A stretch of 64,000 bases of DNA from Heterobilharzia americana (Eukaryota; Platyhelminthes; Trematoda; Strigeidida; Schistosomatidae), in NCBI GenBank assembly GCA_944470555.2, contig OX104127.1, positions 26,365,661 through 26,429,660 of the forward strand. The letters run 5' to 3'. Below the pieces are notes generated by a model that was not told where the DNA came from, did no database searches, and worked only from the letters and a program-made list of their open reading frames with translations. Below, piece after piece: positions 46,350 through 59,660 of this stretch (position 1 is its first letter; every line of letters begins with the position of its first letter). The translations under genes were made by a program, and so were the position numbers.

Positions 46350-47430
46350 TTAATACACAAATAGGCAACTGCTTCAACACTGCGGAGTCCTACAAGTCTT
46401 TATCAACCTCATTCAACAACTATATGAAGATGCCACATGCCAAGTGATTCACAATGGGAAGCTCAGTGACGCCTTTGAAGTGAAGACAGAAGTAAGACAA
46501 GGCTGTCTACTAACACCCATGATCTTCCTGATTGCAGTCGACTGGATCATGCAACAAACAGTGAGGAGCGACAAGAGGGGGATACGCTGGGACGGGGAAA
46601 AAATCCTACAAGATTTGGATTCCATTGATGACTTGTGCCTAGTGCCGCACATACTCGAAAATCTACAGGCGAAAACTATCAAGTTGACAGAAAGGGGAAA
46701 GGCAGCGAAGACGGGACTTCAAGTGAACGCCACCACCAACGGGAGAAACTTAAAGGAAATAGCCTCTTTCACCTACCCACCTAGGCAGCATCCTCTCAAC
46801 TACAGGTGCCACAGGCACACACGAGGACGTCAAAGCCAGCCAGGATTGGAAACACAGCAAGACTGCCGTTCATCAACCTGAAACCAGTGTGGAGATCTTC
46901 TACACTCACCACAAAGTGTGAACAACATCCGGATTTTCAACACCAATACAGTGAAGTCAGTGCTTCTATGTGATGGTTCAGAAACTTGGCGCGTTATGAA
47001 AAGCATTTCCAACAAACTACAGATATTCATCAACATCTACCTACGCTGACTCGTTACTGAAGCTCACATGGATTGCCAGAAATAATAAGCAACAAGGAAG
47101 TCTGGCTGGCTGGCAACGAACCGACCAAGAACCTATCGCTCAACAAATATGCAGAAGGAAGCCGAGATGGATTCCATTGGATTGGATATACACTGAGAAG
47201 ACTGTTCGGGGACGTCACGCGACAGGCACTCGAGTGGAACCCAGATGGGAAACGACGAGTTGGGCGTCAGAGGTGAGTGTGAGATGGAGGAGATGGTGTG
47301 AGGAATAAATGAGAGCTTGTGGAGCTAGGTTGAAAAGATTGCAGAGAAGAGAGTGAAATGGAGGCATGCTGCAGAAGCCGTATGTTCCAATAGGAACCCA
47401 AGGGACAAATAATAATATAATGAGAAGAAT
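46350..47430 (+). mobile_element. RTE/SR2-like 3' half
   Basis: It starts between motifs A and B (NLIQQLYEDATCQVIHNG-like), then TEVRQGCLLTPMIFLIAVDW (motif B), LDSIDDLCLVP (motif C, FADD changed to SIDD), NGRNLKEIASFTY, the thumb and C-terminal LRRLFGDVTRQALEWNP, to an AATAATATAAT tail. The FTY site has no repeat expansion. Confidence 0.88.
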
Positions 47431-47816
47431 TCACGTGTGGGATTTCTTACTTGTTATTCTGTTCACCTGAATCAACAATGAAATTCATCCTGTTATTTTT
47501 GAAAACTTTTTGATTTCTCACCTTGGAGTAAGGAGTTGAAAATCCTTTGAAATTAAAATCTGACAAAGTATATTCATTATGTAAACATTAATGAATAATA
47601 GGTTAAAAGATCCATTTCATGTTAGTAATGAACAAACGTCGATCACCTTTAAGAATTAATTAGCAGGCGATACTTTAAATGTTTAACAATACCATGAACT
47701 ATGCATAAATTCTGTATGCATGCTAACGTATCTGCTTCTACTAGTGAAAGGAAACAAGAAGACAGAGATGAGGGAAAAAAATGTTCATTATTAACATGCG
47801 GTACAGTAGTCGTTAA
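47431..47816. other. no gene seen
   Basis: AT-rich spacer. Confidence 0.5.
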
Positions 47817-48175
47817 ATATTGGTACACTTTGCACTAAGACAGTCATTTGCTTCTCTCTTGATTTGTTCTTCATACGCCCGTATTGTCTCTTGCGTTTCT
47901 CTGAGCAGAATCCTTGCCCACTGCTGGTAATTCCCTATGATTTCTGCCGCCCTCAACACGTACTACTTATATCCATTTTTATCAGCAATGCCCAATGAAT
48001 TGAATAAACTGTTTCTGTTATTACTAAAGGGTGAAACAGACCTCCCAGTAAGGGCGTCAGTTATATCTATATTATCATTTATAGGCAACTGGAAGTTTGC
48101 ACATATTGAGCTACATATGCCCCTCTCTCCAATTATCGCTTGAGAAGTCTCACCTATTCGGCGTAGACAGATCAC
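47817..48175 (-). pseudogene. unidentified ORF of about 120 codons with one in-frame TAG
   Basis: The minus frame starts MICLRRIGETSQAIIGERG and runs through ITDALTGRSVSPFSNN and GIADKNGYK to a TAG (about 47963). It continues in the same frame as YVLRAAEIIGNYQQWARILL and ETQETIRAYEEQIKREANDC to TAA at 47817. Amino-acid make-up on both sides of the TAG is protein-like, with a charged helical C-terminus. The family is not recognised; it could be a decayed element ORF or a host exon. No splice site was found that removes the TAG. Confidence 0.5.
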
Positions 48176-48179
48176 TTAG

Positions 48180-50778
48180 AATAACAAACAAACACTAGCC
48201 ACCTGTAGGCGATGATAATGTTGACGATTGAGAAAATTAGCAATTTTTAGTAAGTAATTTTTTTAATGTATGTATATATGAATATGCATAATTGCAAGAG
48301 TAAATAAACAGAATGATAAATCGGAACAGAGAAAAAAAACAATATCAGGCAACATCAACGACAGAAAGGAGAACAATAATCATCGCCTTTTTGTTTTTAC
48401 ACACTAAGAAATTACTAATAGCAATAAAATGGGGATGGGGGGGATTAAAAAAAAAGGAAAGAAAGAGGAATAAGCAAGACTCTTTGAAACTTCTTATTCA
48501 AATGACTCCTAATCACACACACAACTGCATATGATGATAAGCATTGGACAAAAAAATATGAATCGAGGTAAAGGAAGCCAGATGAAGAATATGCATAAAT
48601 AATCATTATACACCCCCTATCATCATTCTTTATTGAAGATGTAATATAGTGCGGAGAAAAGTGTTTTACATACAATAAAATCATGTAATAAGCAAGATAT
48701 CAAAGCGAATGAAGAGGAGAGGAAACCAGAAACACTAAAATCCAATGTAGTCAATAGGGTTAAAGAAAACGAGTACCCCTTTTGAAGCCCACACAAACAC
48801 AGATCAATATAGGTATGTTGATGAAGTGAATCCCAAAGAATAAAACATAATGCAGTCATTTTCTATCGCTTATAGAATTGACAAAGATCAGAAGACAGTG
48901 GTAATGATGATGATGATAACATGAAAAACTACCCACCGGACAGACAGACCTATCAACTATCTATCCGATAGAAAACATCAAAAGAATAAAACTTCAGAGT
49001 GGAGAAGTGTAAAAGTTTTACATTAGTTTATTTAATTCGAGATTAAAGCCTATTCAATATTGAGAGAGAAAGAGAGAGAGATTAAAAAAAGGGCGAAGAA
49101 GGATGACAAACACCCTACAGTTTGTCTGAATAATAAATAAATTTAATAAAAACAAGTAACTAAACCGGGAAACATTTTTTTTGAAAAAAAAAACGATTAC
49201 CTAACGCAGAAAGATGACGATTTGTCACATATCTACCTACATACTACTGCTACTACTACTACCTAACATAACAAGACATGATTAGTAAAATCAGTTGAAA
49301 ATATGCAAGGGAATACTTATATATATGAAGCTTTAAATTGACAAAGAAAAGGTGAACAGCGTAATGCAGACAACACACACACACACACACAAATGCATGA
49401 AAGTCCTAATGGCACACAATTATTGGTGGTGGTTGTGGTAGTGGTAAGTTTGACACAATGTTTACAAATGATTTAGATGACAAATAGGCTTGAAGCAAGA
49501 AATTAATGATAACACACGGAATGATGAGATTCAATAAGATGCTTTTAGATGTGTATAACAATGATAAAATACAAGAAAATAAAAAGAGATAAATAAACGG
49601 GGGACCCATGAAACATTGAAAAATATGATGACTATTAACTTGACTAGGTGGATAAATGTTCAATACCTTTAAAAAGTTTGAAAATAAACAGAAGTATAAG
49701 AATAATTGAAATTTTCTTTAAAAATATTGTCATTAATTCCTTTTTTTTCCCCTTTTATTATAGGCGCTTAAGTATTTTTTTCTTTTTTGCTTTCTCTTTT
49801 TTTTTCACAAAAAAATATTTTAATTCCACTATCACTTTCACATTTTTGTATAATCATGAATAATGACAAAAACCTGAAGATATTTAAGAAAACAAGACGA
49901 ACCAATTGAACACCTTCATCAACTTAAAAGAATACAAATCAAACGTAAATAGTAGCAGTAGTAGTAGTAGTGGTAGTAGTAGTAAAGCAATAACATAAGA
50001 GTTTACCTACCACATATTATTATATAAATCGATTGAAAAATATCCATGTTAAATTTTCAGTTAAAAATGAACAATACTGAAACTTCACAACAATGAGTCA
50101 TAAAGATGAAGAAAAAAAAAGGTGAATTTCTAACTGAACCCATTTAATAAATTAAAAACTGCTGTGATAACCAATAGTATGGTATTTGAATTATACTGAT
50201 TTCATTGGTTGACAATAGTTGAACAGGCATAATTTGTATTCTTCAAGGTGTATCTGATCTCATACAATTTTACAGATCATTCTTTTTCTACTCACACATT
50301 AAAACAAATAATATAGGGGAATATAAAATTAGAGAATAATTAGCGTCAAGTGGAATAAAAACAAACAGAGAAAGGAATAATATAAAAAAAGGTGTCAAGT
50401 ACACACACACACACACCTCAATTTGCAGTAAAGATACAATTTGAAATGTACAAAGAGTTGATGTGTTTATAATATTTAGAAAAAATATATATAATGAGAA
50501 ATGATTACGACTTGCAAGAAATAAACGCAGATTAAAATAAACTTTTTTTTTAAAAAAAAACTTATAAAGAAAGAACCATATAGAGGTTAAAATTGATTAG
50601 ACAATTTCACCTTTATGTGTACATCATTTAAAATGTATTCAAGTCATATTGTATTATTAATGGTTGGTGTGCTCAATTGTAAAGTAAAGTATAGATGTAT
50701 AGAGATTAACAGCAACATATATGAATAATATACACAAATGTATTGGTTTACAACTTTTCTTCTTCTTCTTCTTCTTGT
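48180..50778. other. AT-rich, low-complexity region downstream of the PAK stop
   Basis: About 2.6 kb with homopolymer runs, (AC)n at 49374-49391 and 50400-50416, AGT-type repeats at 49948-49985, and a GA run near 49065. It is notably free of the RTE and SINE insertions common elsewhere. It may contain the PAK 3' UTR (minus strand), but no polyadenylation site was identified with confidence. Confidence 0.45.
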
Positions 50779-50874
50779 TTATCTAATAAAACGACGGTTA
50801 CTTTGTTCTCTGGCTAAATTGATCAATGGAACTAAAGAACTCAGAGGTTTAGCACATCGACATATAAACGGATG
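50779..50874 (-). CDS. PAK: group I p21-activated kinase, last coding exon
   Basis: 31 codons plus TAA. The acceptor is TTTTTACAG (50875-50876 = AG). The sequence HPFICRCAKPLSSLVPLI continues ELLQ of the preceding exon and matches the group I PAK C-terminus, where HxFLKxAKPLSSLTPLI is usual. After that it ends ...REQSNRRFIR, which differs from the usual ...KEATKNNH-type ending. Phase 0. The exon closes the kinase C-lobe and supplies the stop. The identity is firm because the upstream exons join in frame across conserved intron positions. Confidence 0.93.
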   Translation of the reverse strand, partial: HPFICRCAKPLSSLVPLINLAREQSNRRFIR

Positions 50875-51028
50875 CTGTAAAAATAAAATGAAGTAAAAAC
50901 ACAAGAATATATCTTCAGTATATAAATATTATCGAATAGTAAACTTGTATCATCTAAGGGATTGGTACACAAAGCTTCTTGGTCAAAATACTCCTCCTGT
51001 TTACGATCAAACATTACTACTATTTATT

Positions 51029-51360
51029 ATTTCTCCCTTGGGTTCCTAGTGGAACATACGGCTTCAGTAGCACGTCTTTATTCTACTCTGTTCTCCACAA
51101 TCTTTTGAACCTGGCTCCACAACTGCCCCACAAGCTCTCATTTATTCCTCATACCATCTTCTCCATCTCACTCTCACCTCTGACGCCCAACTCGTCGTTT
51201 CCCACCCGGGTTCCACTCGAGTGCCTGACGCATGATGTCCCCAAATGGTCTTCTCAGTGTATATCCAATCCAATGGAATCCATCTCGACTTCCTTCTGCA
51301 TATTTGTTGAGCGATAATTTCTTGGTTGGTTCGTTCTGAGACTTCCTTGTTGCTTATTCA
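51029..51360 (-). mobile_element. RTE/SR2-like 3' end in the last PAK intron
   Basis: Antisense tail and 3' UTR (TCCCTTGGGTTCCTAGTGGAAC at the left) up to the NKEVSERTNQ region. It is in the same orientation as the PAK gene. Confidence 0.85.
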
Positions 51361-51879
51361 AACATACCGGAGAATAATTCAATTTGGAAGTTGGTGGGAT
51401 TTATCCACCTATTGATGACTCACTTAACGATGTAATTCCTGAAGTTCTTATCAGAAACCATGATCTGTAGGGCACACCAAGTCCGACATGAGGGCAGTTA
51501 CTCAACGACGGCATTCGATGGAGGTCGCACTAGATAGTAAAGTGATAGAAGTAGGAAATACGGACCATTGGATTCAACCCAGTATCTCAATAGTAACGTG
51601 TTGGTCGCGGAACCTCAAGGTTCTGAATACGTACTGCTGAGGACTTGCATACTAGGAGGAAACAGCTGTTCAGTGCTCCCATATTTTCCAATAATTCTCC
51701 AACTGATGTCATTTCATAATGAATACTAACCTGAAGTCAATAAATAAATCCCTACAAACCTCAAAATTTAAGAAAGGTTTTTGGTCAAAATATTCTCTTT
51801 AAGATGAAACATACAATTAAGCTTATCCGTTGACTGTCGCTTTATGAAATACACAAAAACAAGATGTTATCGGGTGTTA
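51361..51879 (+). mobile_element. SINE-B copy (about 51480-51740) and intron spacer
   Basis: The SINE-B head (CCCAGTATCTCAATAGTAACG) and hammerhead region are at 51632-51678. The core is CTGAGGA, stem I GTACTG/CAGTGC pairs with one wobble, and GGAAA replaces CGAAA. Stem II (ACTTG/AGGAG) is broken, so it is probably inactive. Antisense to PAK. Confidence 0.75.
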
Positions 51880-51955
51880 TGGGGATGCAAGTTCATCCAG
51901 CTGACAAGTCCGAAATAGAATGAAACGCACGTGCCTTTGGTTCCACACTGATAAT
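51880..51955 (+). mobile_element. SINE-A ribozyme fragment
   Basis: CATCCAGCTGACAAGTCCG...GAAACGCACG. The core G is changed (CTGACAA), so it is inactive. Antisense to PAK, in its last intron. Confidence 0.7.
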
Positions 51956-52217
51956 AAATACTTGAAAATTTTATTTTTCAGAAAGAAATCATTCTAAACG
52001 ATAGTCCAGTCCATGACGTCTACAACACATGGCCAAATAATGACATTGAAATCTTTAAAAAGTTTATTTAATTTTGTTTTAGTGCATGACTGAAAAGTTT
52101 TCTATTATCCCATGAATCACTTAATTTAGTTTTTAAAAAATATTCATGGTATATCAATTTGTACACTGCATACATTTATCGTATATCCCCGAAAATGAAG
52201 AATCCCTTCACTTAAAA

Positions 52218-52812
<595 letters not shown>

Positions 52813-52868
52813 CAATAAATAAATAAAGTTAGATAAACGAAAGTAAAACTGAAAACATTCCAACTTAC

Positions 52869-53006
52869 TTGTAATAATTCAGTTGCTGTAGCTCTTTGTT
52901 CAACGTCCACTTCTAAGCAACGATCAAGAAAATTAAGAAATGTACTGGATAAACGATCTCGTTCTTTAATTTCCGGTTTACCATTAGTAGCAATTAGATA
53001 TAGAGC
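52869..53006 (-). CDS. PAK: group I p21-activated kinase, C-lobe exon
   Basis: 46 codons, phase 0 at both ends. The acceptor is TTTCAG|GCT (53007-53008) and the donor CAA|GTAAGT (52867-52868). The sequence [20 protein letters not shown] then [20 protein letters not shown] matches the PAK C-lobe (ALYLIATNG..., FL.RCLE.DVEKR.SA.ELLQ in the family). It includes the conserved Arg of the C-lobe (EQR). It joins NENPVR of the preceding exon and HPF of the next. Confidence 0.97.
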
Positions 53007-53204
53007 CTGAAATGTTTTGAAGCAAGCAGATATGCACGTCAATAAACGGTAATAATAGATCGTTAGATACAGTAACTTTAATATAATTTAAATATCAAAC
53101 TTACTTAGATAACAAAACGATACTGAAGTACAACATCAAAATCATTAAACACCCACCAGATGAGTCAAAGTAAAAGGATAAAGTATGTATAGTAAAGATG
53201 GGTA
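53007..53204. other. PAK intron, unique part
   Basis: AT-rich intronic sequence. Confidence 0.6.
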
Positions 53205-53463
53205 GTGGCTGGTGGTGGAATCCACGATGCGCATTTCGTCCTGTTTGGGACTCGTCAACTGGATGTGCCTGCCTCCCAGTCAGTGATGTTGTTCCCACCG
53301 AGATTCAAACTCGGGATTGATCGCTTCAAACGCCAGAGCGTTATCCACTAGACCACTGAGCGACTATAGCCACTTCTTGTGCAACGGATATAGTTTCAAG
53401 GTTATTGCTTGTATTACATCATCGTTTATTGGACCGAATCGATCGGTCTCTATTGGCATATGG
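53205..53463 (-). mobile_element. SINE-A in PAK intron
   Basis: In minus-strand order: 5' module (CCAATAGAGACCGATCGATT), ATCCGTTGCAC, a tRNA-like part with a good box A and B, then a hammerhead (53216-53265). GAAA is kept but the core begins TTGACGAG, so it is inactive. Same orientation as PAK. Confidence 0.85.
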
Positions 53464-53610
53464 CATACATCCATCATTGCCACATATCATTAAAACACAG
53501 GCAATATCGAGGCATCCGCGTAGAAGCTCATATACCAATAGTGGCCGATCAATTCGATTCAACCAACAACAGTATAACACAAGCAGTAACAAAAGAATAA
53601 ATGTTAGCGG
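53464..53610 (+). mobile_element. SINE-A 5' module, inverted to its neighbour
   Basis: CATCCATCATTGCCAC, then ACACAGGCAATATCGAGGCATC and CCAATAGTGGCCGATCAATT. It abuts the antisense SINE at 53463 with no gap. Neither the tRNA nor the ribozyme part follows. Confidence 0.75.
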
Positions 53611-53691
53611 GATGATATAAGCGTTAAATACATGATTTTGGACATCATTCTTCTATGGCGTTTGAAGCGGCCGGTCCCGCGTATAGAAGTC

Positions 53692-53870
53692 TGATGAGCT
53701 GTGGTTCAATGGTTTAGAGAGATAACTACCAACCATTAGGTCAGGGGTTCGAACCGCGCCCCACCTACCGAGATTCAGCAACCATATAGCACTACTAACC
53801 CTCACACAATCGGTGTGGCTCATTGCCTACTGCACAGATGTGTACGAGGTGGCTCAGTCCCTTTCGTCCC
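53692..53870 (+). repeat. tRNA-like repeat, family D, copy 1
   Basis: GAGCTGTGGTTCAATGG (box A-like), GGGGTTCGAACCGCGCCCC (box B), then a tail CCTCACACAATCGGTGTGGCTC. A second copy is at 54082. Confidence 0.7.
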
Positions 53871-54081
53871 AATTACAGAAGTTTATATGCTATTCTTCTA
53901 CAGGTTTCTCTGTACTTCAGCGAAAATATCTGGTCTGTTTAGCCCATAAACACATAATCCAAAGGATAAGACGGAAAGGTAGAGAGAATCGCTCCCTACA
54001 CATTTTGTCGGAACTCAGTTAATGAAAAGTAATTTCCTCTTGAAGTTAGCATATATTGACGAAACCTTTGAGGATTGATAG

Positions 54082-54250
54082 TGGAGCTGTGGTTAAATGG
54101 CTTATGGAGATGGCTACTAACCATTGAGTCATGGGTTCGGGCCCCGCTCCACCTACTGAGGTTTGGGTAACCAGGTAGTATCAATCGACCTCACACATTA
54201 GGTGCGGCTCATCGCCTACAGTACGAATACGTACAAGGTAACTGAGTGAG
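54082..54250 (+). repeat. tRNA-like repeat, family D, copy 2
   Basis: GAGCTGTGGTTAAATGG, GGGTTCGGGCCCCGCTCC, and a tail CCTCACACATTAGGTGCGGCTC. Same orientation as copy 1, with about 390 bp between starts. Confidence 0.7.
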
Positions 54251-54289
54251 TTTCGTTAATGATTTAAGTGAAATTAAGATCTGATCAGT

Positions 54290-54405
54290 AGTTAGTTGGG
54301 TCCCGGTAGTTCAGCATCGGGCGGGAAACCCAGAGATCGCTGGTTCAAATCCTTCTGCGGTTTAGATTTTCACTTCACCTTCGATCATCACCTAGTATCA
54401 AGAAC
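54290..54405 (+). repeat. tRNA-like SINE, family C
   Basis: GGTAGTTCAGCATCGGG and CTGGTTCAAATCC, followed by the family C tail TTTTCACTTCACCTTCGATC. Confidence 0.65.
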
Positions 54406-55218
<813 letters not shown>

Positions 55219-55354
55219 CTATATAGGTAATAAAGAAAAGTTGTAATATATGCATTACTTTAATGTTGAATTGAATTAGTAACAAAGGAGGAGAGCCCGA
55301 GAAATAAACATCAAATCGAAACCTATCCACCAACATTGTACCCTTTCATGCAAT
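55219..55354. other. PAK intron, unique part
   Basis: AT-rich intronic sequence directly upstream of the exon. Confidence 0.55.
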
Positions 55355-55502
55355 AGGCAATGAGGAGATAGTGTGAGGAAGAAATGAAAGCTTGGAGGCA
55401 ATCGTGGAGCCAGGTTGAAAAGACTTCAGAGAGGAGAGTGAAATGGCGACGTGCTACTGAAACCCTGTGCTCCACTAGGAACCTAAGGGACAAATAATAA
55501 TA
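55355..55502 (+). mobile_element. RTE/SR2-like 3' tail
   Basis: The last about 140 bp of the family, ending AACCTAAGGGACAAATAATAATAATAAT. Antisense to PAK. Confidence 0.85.
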
Positions 55503-55564
55503 ATAATGGATGAACAACTTTCGACTGACATGAAATTAATGTTCTATTTTTGAGGGAAATATGG

Positions 55565-55755
55565 AGCATTGGATTCTGACCCAGTAGCTCAATGGTAACG
55601 TGCTGGCCACCAAACCTGAAGATCGCAGGTTTGATTCCTGGTGGGGTCGTGGGTGCGCACTGCTGGGGAATCCCATACTACGACGAAACAGCTGTCCAGT
55701 GCTCGCAGGTTTCCCTTGTTCCTCCAACTGATGTCAGTCTACGATGAATAATAAC
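55565..55755 (+). mobile_element. SINE-B copy
   Basis: Head CCCAGTAGCTCAATGGTAACG and box B GGTTTGATTCC, with a hammerhead region at 55656-55702. Stem I GCACTG/CAGTGC is intact, but the core is CTGGGGA instead of CTGANGA, so it is probably dead. Confidence 0.85.
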
Positions 55756-57204
55756 TTGAAATAATGCTCTATTCTTCAACAACTTTTATTGAATGACCTT
55801 CATAGTACTCAAAGTTATCTTCCGTTCAACTAATTCTCATTTTAACCGCCAAAAAATATCGACTTATAACAGTTCTGTACTTTGAACACACTGAATATAG
55901 CTCTGCTTAACTTAACTCGATGAATAAGCATTGAGACAATATACGCTCTTACTTCTTAGTTGAATCAAGTTGAAACATTTTTATATCGTGAAAGCTAATG
56001 AATTATAAACACGTTTTATATAAGAAATTAACACAATAAAGAAAGAACAGAAATCAACTACTATTGAATAGTGAGTAGAATGTATGTGTACAAAAATGGT
56101 AAATAGAGAGAAAAACATAAGAAGAAACAATCATTAAAATGTGACACTTGTATTAATGTACTTATTTACAGGGTAGTAATGGTTGTGTTAGTAAACCAAC
56201 TAAAACCACACTGGTTACATAAGTATGCATACAACAATACTGTACAGGCAATGGACTGTAGAAACATACGGTATACATTCCTTGTAACCAATATGTTGTG
56301 ACAAGTTATTTCTTTTTGTATTGAAAGAGTTCCCTATAGAATATCAAAAATGGTTATCTGTTGTTAGTCAGTCAGTCGGTCGGTTATACCTTCGACTTAA
56401 GCCACTATTATTATTTTGATAACATAAACTGTATACATATTGTGTAGAAGATGATAGAAGAAAAGATTTGTATATAGGTACCCTTTTATCTCATTGAAAT
56501 CAACGAACTCTCTTCAAGGTACAACGAATGACTTCAACGATATATTTAACCATATGTTATCCCCATACCATATTTCCGCTTTGAAGAATAATATTTGTGA
56601 ATTTTACAGAGAATAACCTCTCCGCCCCCCCCCACCCCCCGTAAACACACTCACATACATCCGATAGAAATATGATACATAGTCTCCTATGAAATTCAAT
56701 GGTAACAATTGAAGACAAAAGTAATGAGTTCACCTTAAAGAGAATAAAAACAAGTCACAAATTAACATATCAATAATTCTAATGCTGGTAGAGATATAGG
56801 CGGTTATCATAATTATATAGAGGTTCTATGCAAAAATAATGCTCACTGTCAATCTGATAAGTCAGCATTATTATTATCATCATAATTAATCCAACTTTAT
56901 CCCTGTTAATTGAAACAAAATTAAGACTATGCAAGGTGTTGACACCACTAATAGGTTATCTATTCAACATCATGTTGACTGATAAAATTAACGAAGAACC
57001 TTACACATAGGAGTGCATCAGCTCAACTTCCTACACTTCACAGTAGTACACAAAGAACAGGTGGAATAAAAAGAGTAACATCAAAGAAGATAACTTAGTG
57101 TGAGCGAATAAACAATCTGAATATTCAAGCTTCACAGCAGTGAATACTTCTGCGACATTGTGACTGATTTCCAACCATGTCACCAAGTGTCCTTAACTAC
57201 TTAC
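55756..57204. other. 1.4 kb without a gene
   Basis: AT-rich spacer, probably PAK intron. A poly-C run lies at 56623-56640. No exon was recognised. Confidence 0.5.
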
Positions 57205-57592
57205 TGGTTCCTTTTGTCTCCAGCACTCCAACCAAGAACTCTATATTTCTGCACACGACTCAAGCCAACGGTCAGGGATTCCGTCGACTGATGCCAGGTC
57301 TTGGTCTGGTCACGTGGAATCCTTTCCCAACCCAATTCAATTTTCTCTAGCATAGCACGTCGAGGTAGGCGGTAGTGGCTCGGCATCCGCAACACATGCC
57401 CAAGCCACCTCAGTCGACTAAGGTTCACAACCTCATCAGTCGACTTGTCTGTCTCAACATTACTCACATGATGATTCCACCACATGCGACCAATGCTACG
57501 AAGACACCTATGGTCAAAAAACTGTAACTGTTTCAAGTCTCTTACACTGAACGACCATGTTTCACAGTCGTACAGCAGGATAGAAATTCAGT
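57205..57592 (-). mobile_element. second non-LTR lineage, C-terminal fragment
   Basis: Antisense frame LQFFDHRCLRSIGRMWWNHH, then VVNLSRLRWLGHVLRMPSH, RLPRRAML and QTKTWHQSTESLT. This is the conserved C-terminal region of this reverse transcriptase lineage. It is the best-preserved example in the window. Confidence 0.85.
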
Positions 57593-58504
57593 ATTGTACA
57601 CTTCTGCTTACTCGATGAAGTCATGAACACTGTTCTGAATATGTTAAATATTTGCAACAAAGCCAATAAATAACATTATAGGTTTCTGTTTTTCAAAACA
57701 AATAGTATCACATAAGAATTCAATTCAATATAAGTGAAATGTACTTCAATGTTGGAGTTGTTTATTTGATAATAAGATTTAAATTATACCACATTGTATT
57801 GTCGTGTTTTAAAGAAATACGCTAATATGCTCTACAATAATGTCCCATTTGTACTTTTATATTTATGACACACCGGTGATAATTGAAGGTGAAAAGAAGG
57901 CAGAATATAATAATTAACTATACAATCTATATGAAATCGATGTACAACAACAGACAAATGCAACACAGCGTACAACACAGCACAGCACAGAGTAATGCAA
58001 CAGTATAAAAAAAAGAGAAAAATGACTAGTAGTAGTGACATTAAAGTGAAAAGTAGTAAGATATTTAAAATAGTTATCAACGAAATTCTGTGATCCTCCA
58101 TTGATTTTTACAACTTTAAAGACCGCAATCAAATCATTGTCAAACTGTTAGAGGGGGAAGTATACGTCTCAGAAATATAATGATGGAAAATTTGAACAAA
58201 GACAGATAGAAGGGAGTAGAAAAAGAAAGAAAAGGGAAATATTCCTAACACTACCTCTGGTTTACCACTGCTGAAAGAAGGTACTTCAATGACAACTTCA
58301 CCAAATAATTTCAAATAATAAGTATAGCATTTTCAACGTATAAGCCAACAGTAACCACCTCTGGAAAAAAAGGTAACATCAGCGTGATCATACTGAACTG
58401 ATTGTTGTATATGCTTAATTTCTTTCGTCTAGTGAACAAAAGATCATCAGACAATAATCATAATAATAATAATAAATACAAATGAATTGGAAATATAAGT
58501 GAAT
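57593..58504. other. no convincing gene
   Basis: AT-rich. The minus frames at 57914-58132 (AVFKVVKINGG) and 58129-58314 (KLFGEVVIEVPSFSSGKPE, followed by a GAG|GTAGTG donor-like site) are protein-like in part. They match no PAK segment. Confidence 0.35.
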
Positions 58505-58995
58505 ATATGTTCCGGATCCGGATTTTCAATACCAACTTCAAGTCAGTGCATCTATATGGTTCAGAAACTTGGTGCGTCAAGAAAAGCATTTCCAACAAAC
58601 TACAGACATTCATCAACAGCTACCACCTATGCTCGCTCAATACTGAAGATCAGATGACCAGAAAGAATAAGCAACAAGGAACTTTGCCTGTCAACGAACC
58701 AACCAAAAACCTATCGCCCAACAAATATGCAGAAAGTGGACATCGATAAGGCATATACTGAGAAAACCATTCGGACACCACGCGCCAGGCACTAGAGTGG
58801 AATCCAAAGGGGAAAAAGACGAGTTGGGCGCATGAGTCAAGGGTGACATGGAGGAGACCGTGTGAGGGAGAAATAAAAGCTTGTGAGCATTAATGGATCC
58901 AGGTTCAAAAGACTGGAGAGAAGAGAGTGAAATGAAGACGTGCTACTGAAACCCTATGTTTCACTAGGAACCCAAGGGACAAATAATAATAACAT
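58505..58995 (+). mobile_element. RTE/SR2-like 3' fragment
   Basis: RIRIFNTNFKSVHLYGSETW (thumb), ISNKLQTFINSYHL, then the C-terminus and 3' UTR to AACCCAAGGGACAAATAATAATAA. Frameshifted. Confidence 0.87.
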
Positions 58996-59454
58996 GTTCA
59001 TCAACTTGAAAGGAGGGAAGATGACGATTTCCAATGTAGAGCAAAACTTTCAACTTGTTTTTATGTTTGCACACTTGGCAGAAAAAATGGATTTTTCATC
59101 ATCAACATTATCATCTTTTCTCTCATTATATCGAGGGGAAGGTGCGAAAAGCTATCAGGAAACTTAACTGCTTATATCTCCTTAATGTACTTATAGAAAA
59201 ACAAATAATACACGATGAAAGTAACCACTTTAAAAGGAAGAAGTTGTGCTTCAATAAAATATACATAATTCTAGTCTGTTGAACAAAAGACAAAAGATAT
59301 ATAGAAAATAAGGAAAGGTGAAACAGAGTAGTAATTCAGTAACATCAGATAGGCAGTAACAACAACAAATTCGACATCTTAACTTATTATTTCCCGTTGT
59401 CTACTGATTTTGACAGAATAGGCTTATGTGTAGATGTTTTGATAAGGATGATTT
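58996..59454. other. no gene seen
   Basis: AT-rich spacer. Two overlapping plus frames (58940-59282) have no motif. Confidence 0.5.
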
Positions 59455-59660
59455 AGAAGTAGTATTCATCATGGACTGACATCAGTTGGGGAGCCATTGA
59501 AAGTCTGGGAGCACTGGAAAGCTGTTTCGTCCCAGTATGGGGCTCCTCAGCAGTACGCACCCACGACTCGGCTAGGGATTGAACTCAGGACCTTCAGATT
59601 TCACGGTGAACGCGTTAACCATTCAGCCACTGGGTCGGTTTCCGGTGGTTCACAATTTCC
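59455..59660 (-). mobile_element. SINE-B, antisense
   Basis: Antisense tRNA-like head (good box B complement) and a hammerhead region (59510-59555). Core CTGAGGA and GAAA are intact. Stem I GTACTG/CAGTGC pairs with a wobble. The cleavage triplet reads TTC, so activity is uncertain. Confidence 0.85.

Noticed and set aside
57914..58314. PAK N-lobe exons on the minus strand
   Set aside because: AVFKVVKINGG looks vaguely kinase-like, but no glycine loop, VAIK lysine or MEYL hinge of PAK is present, and splice sites are poor.
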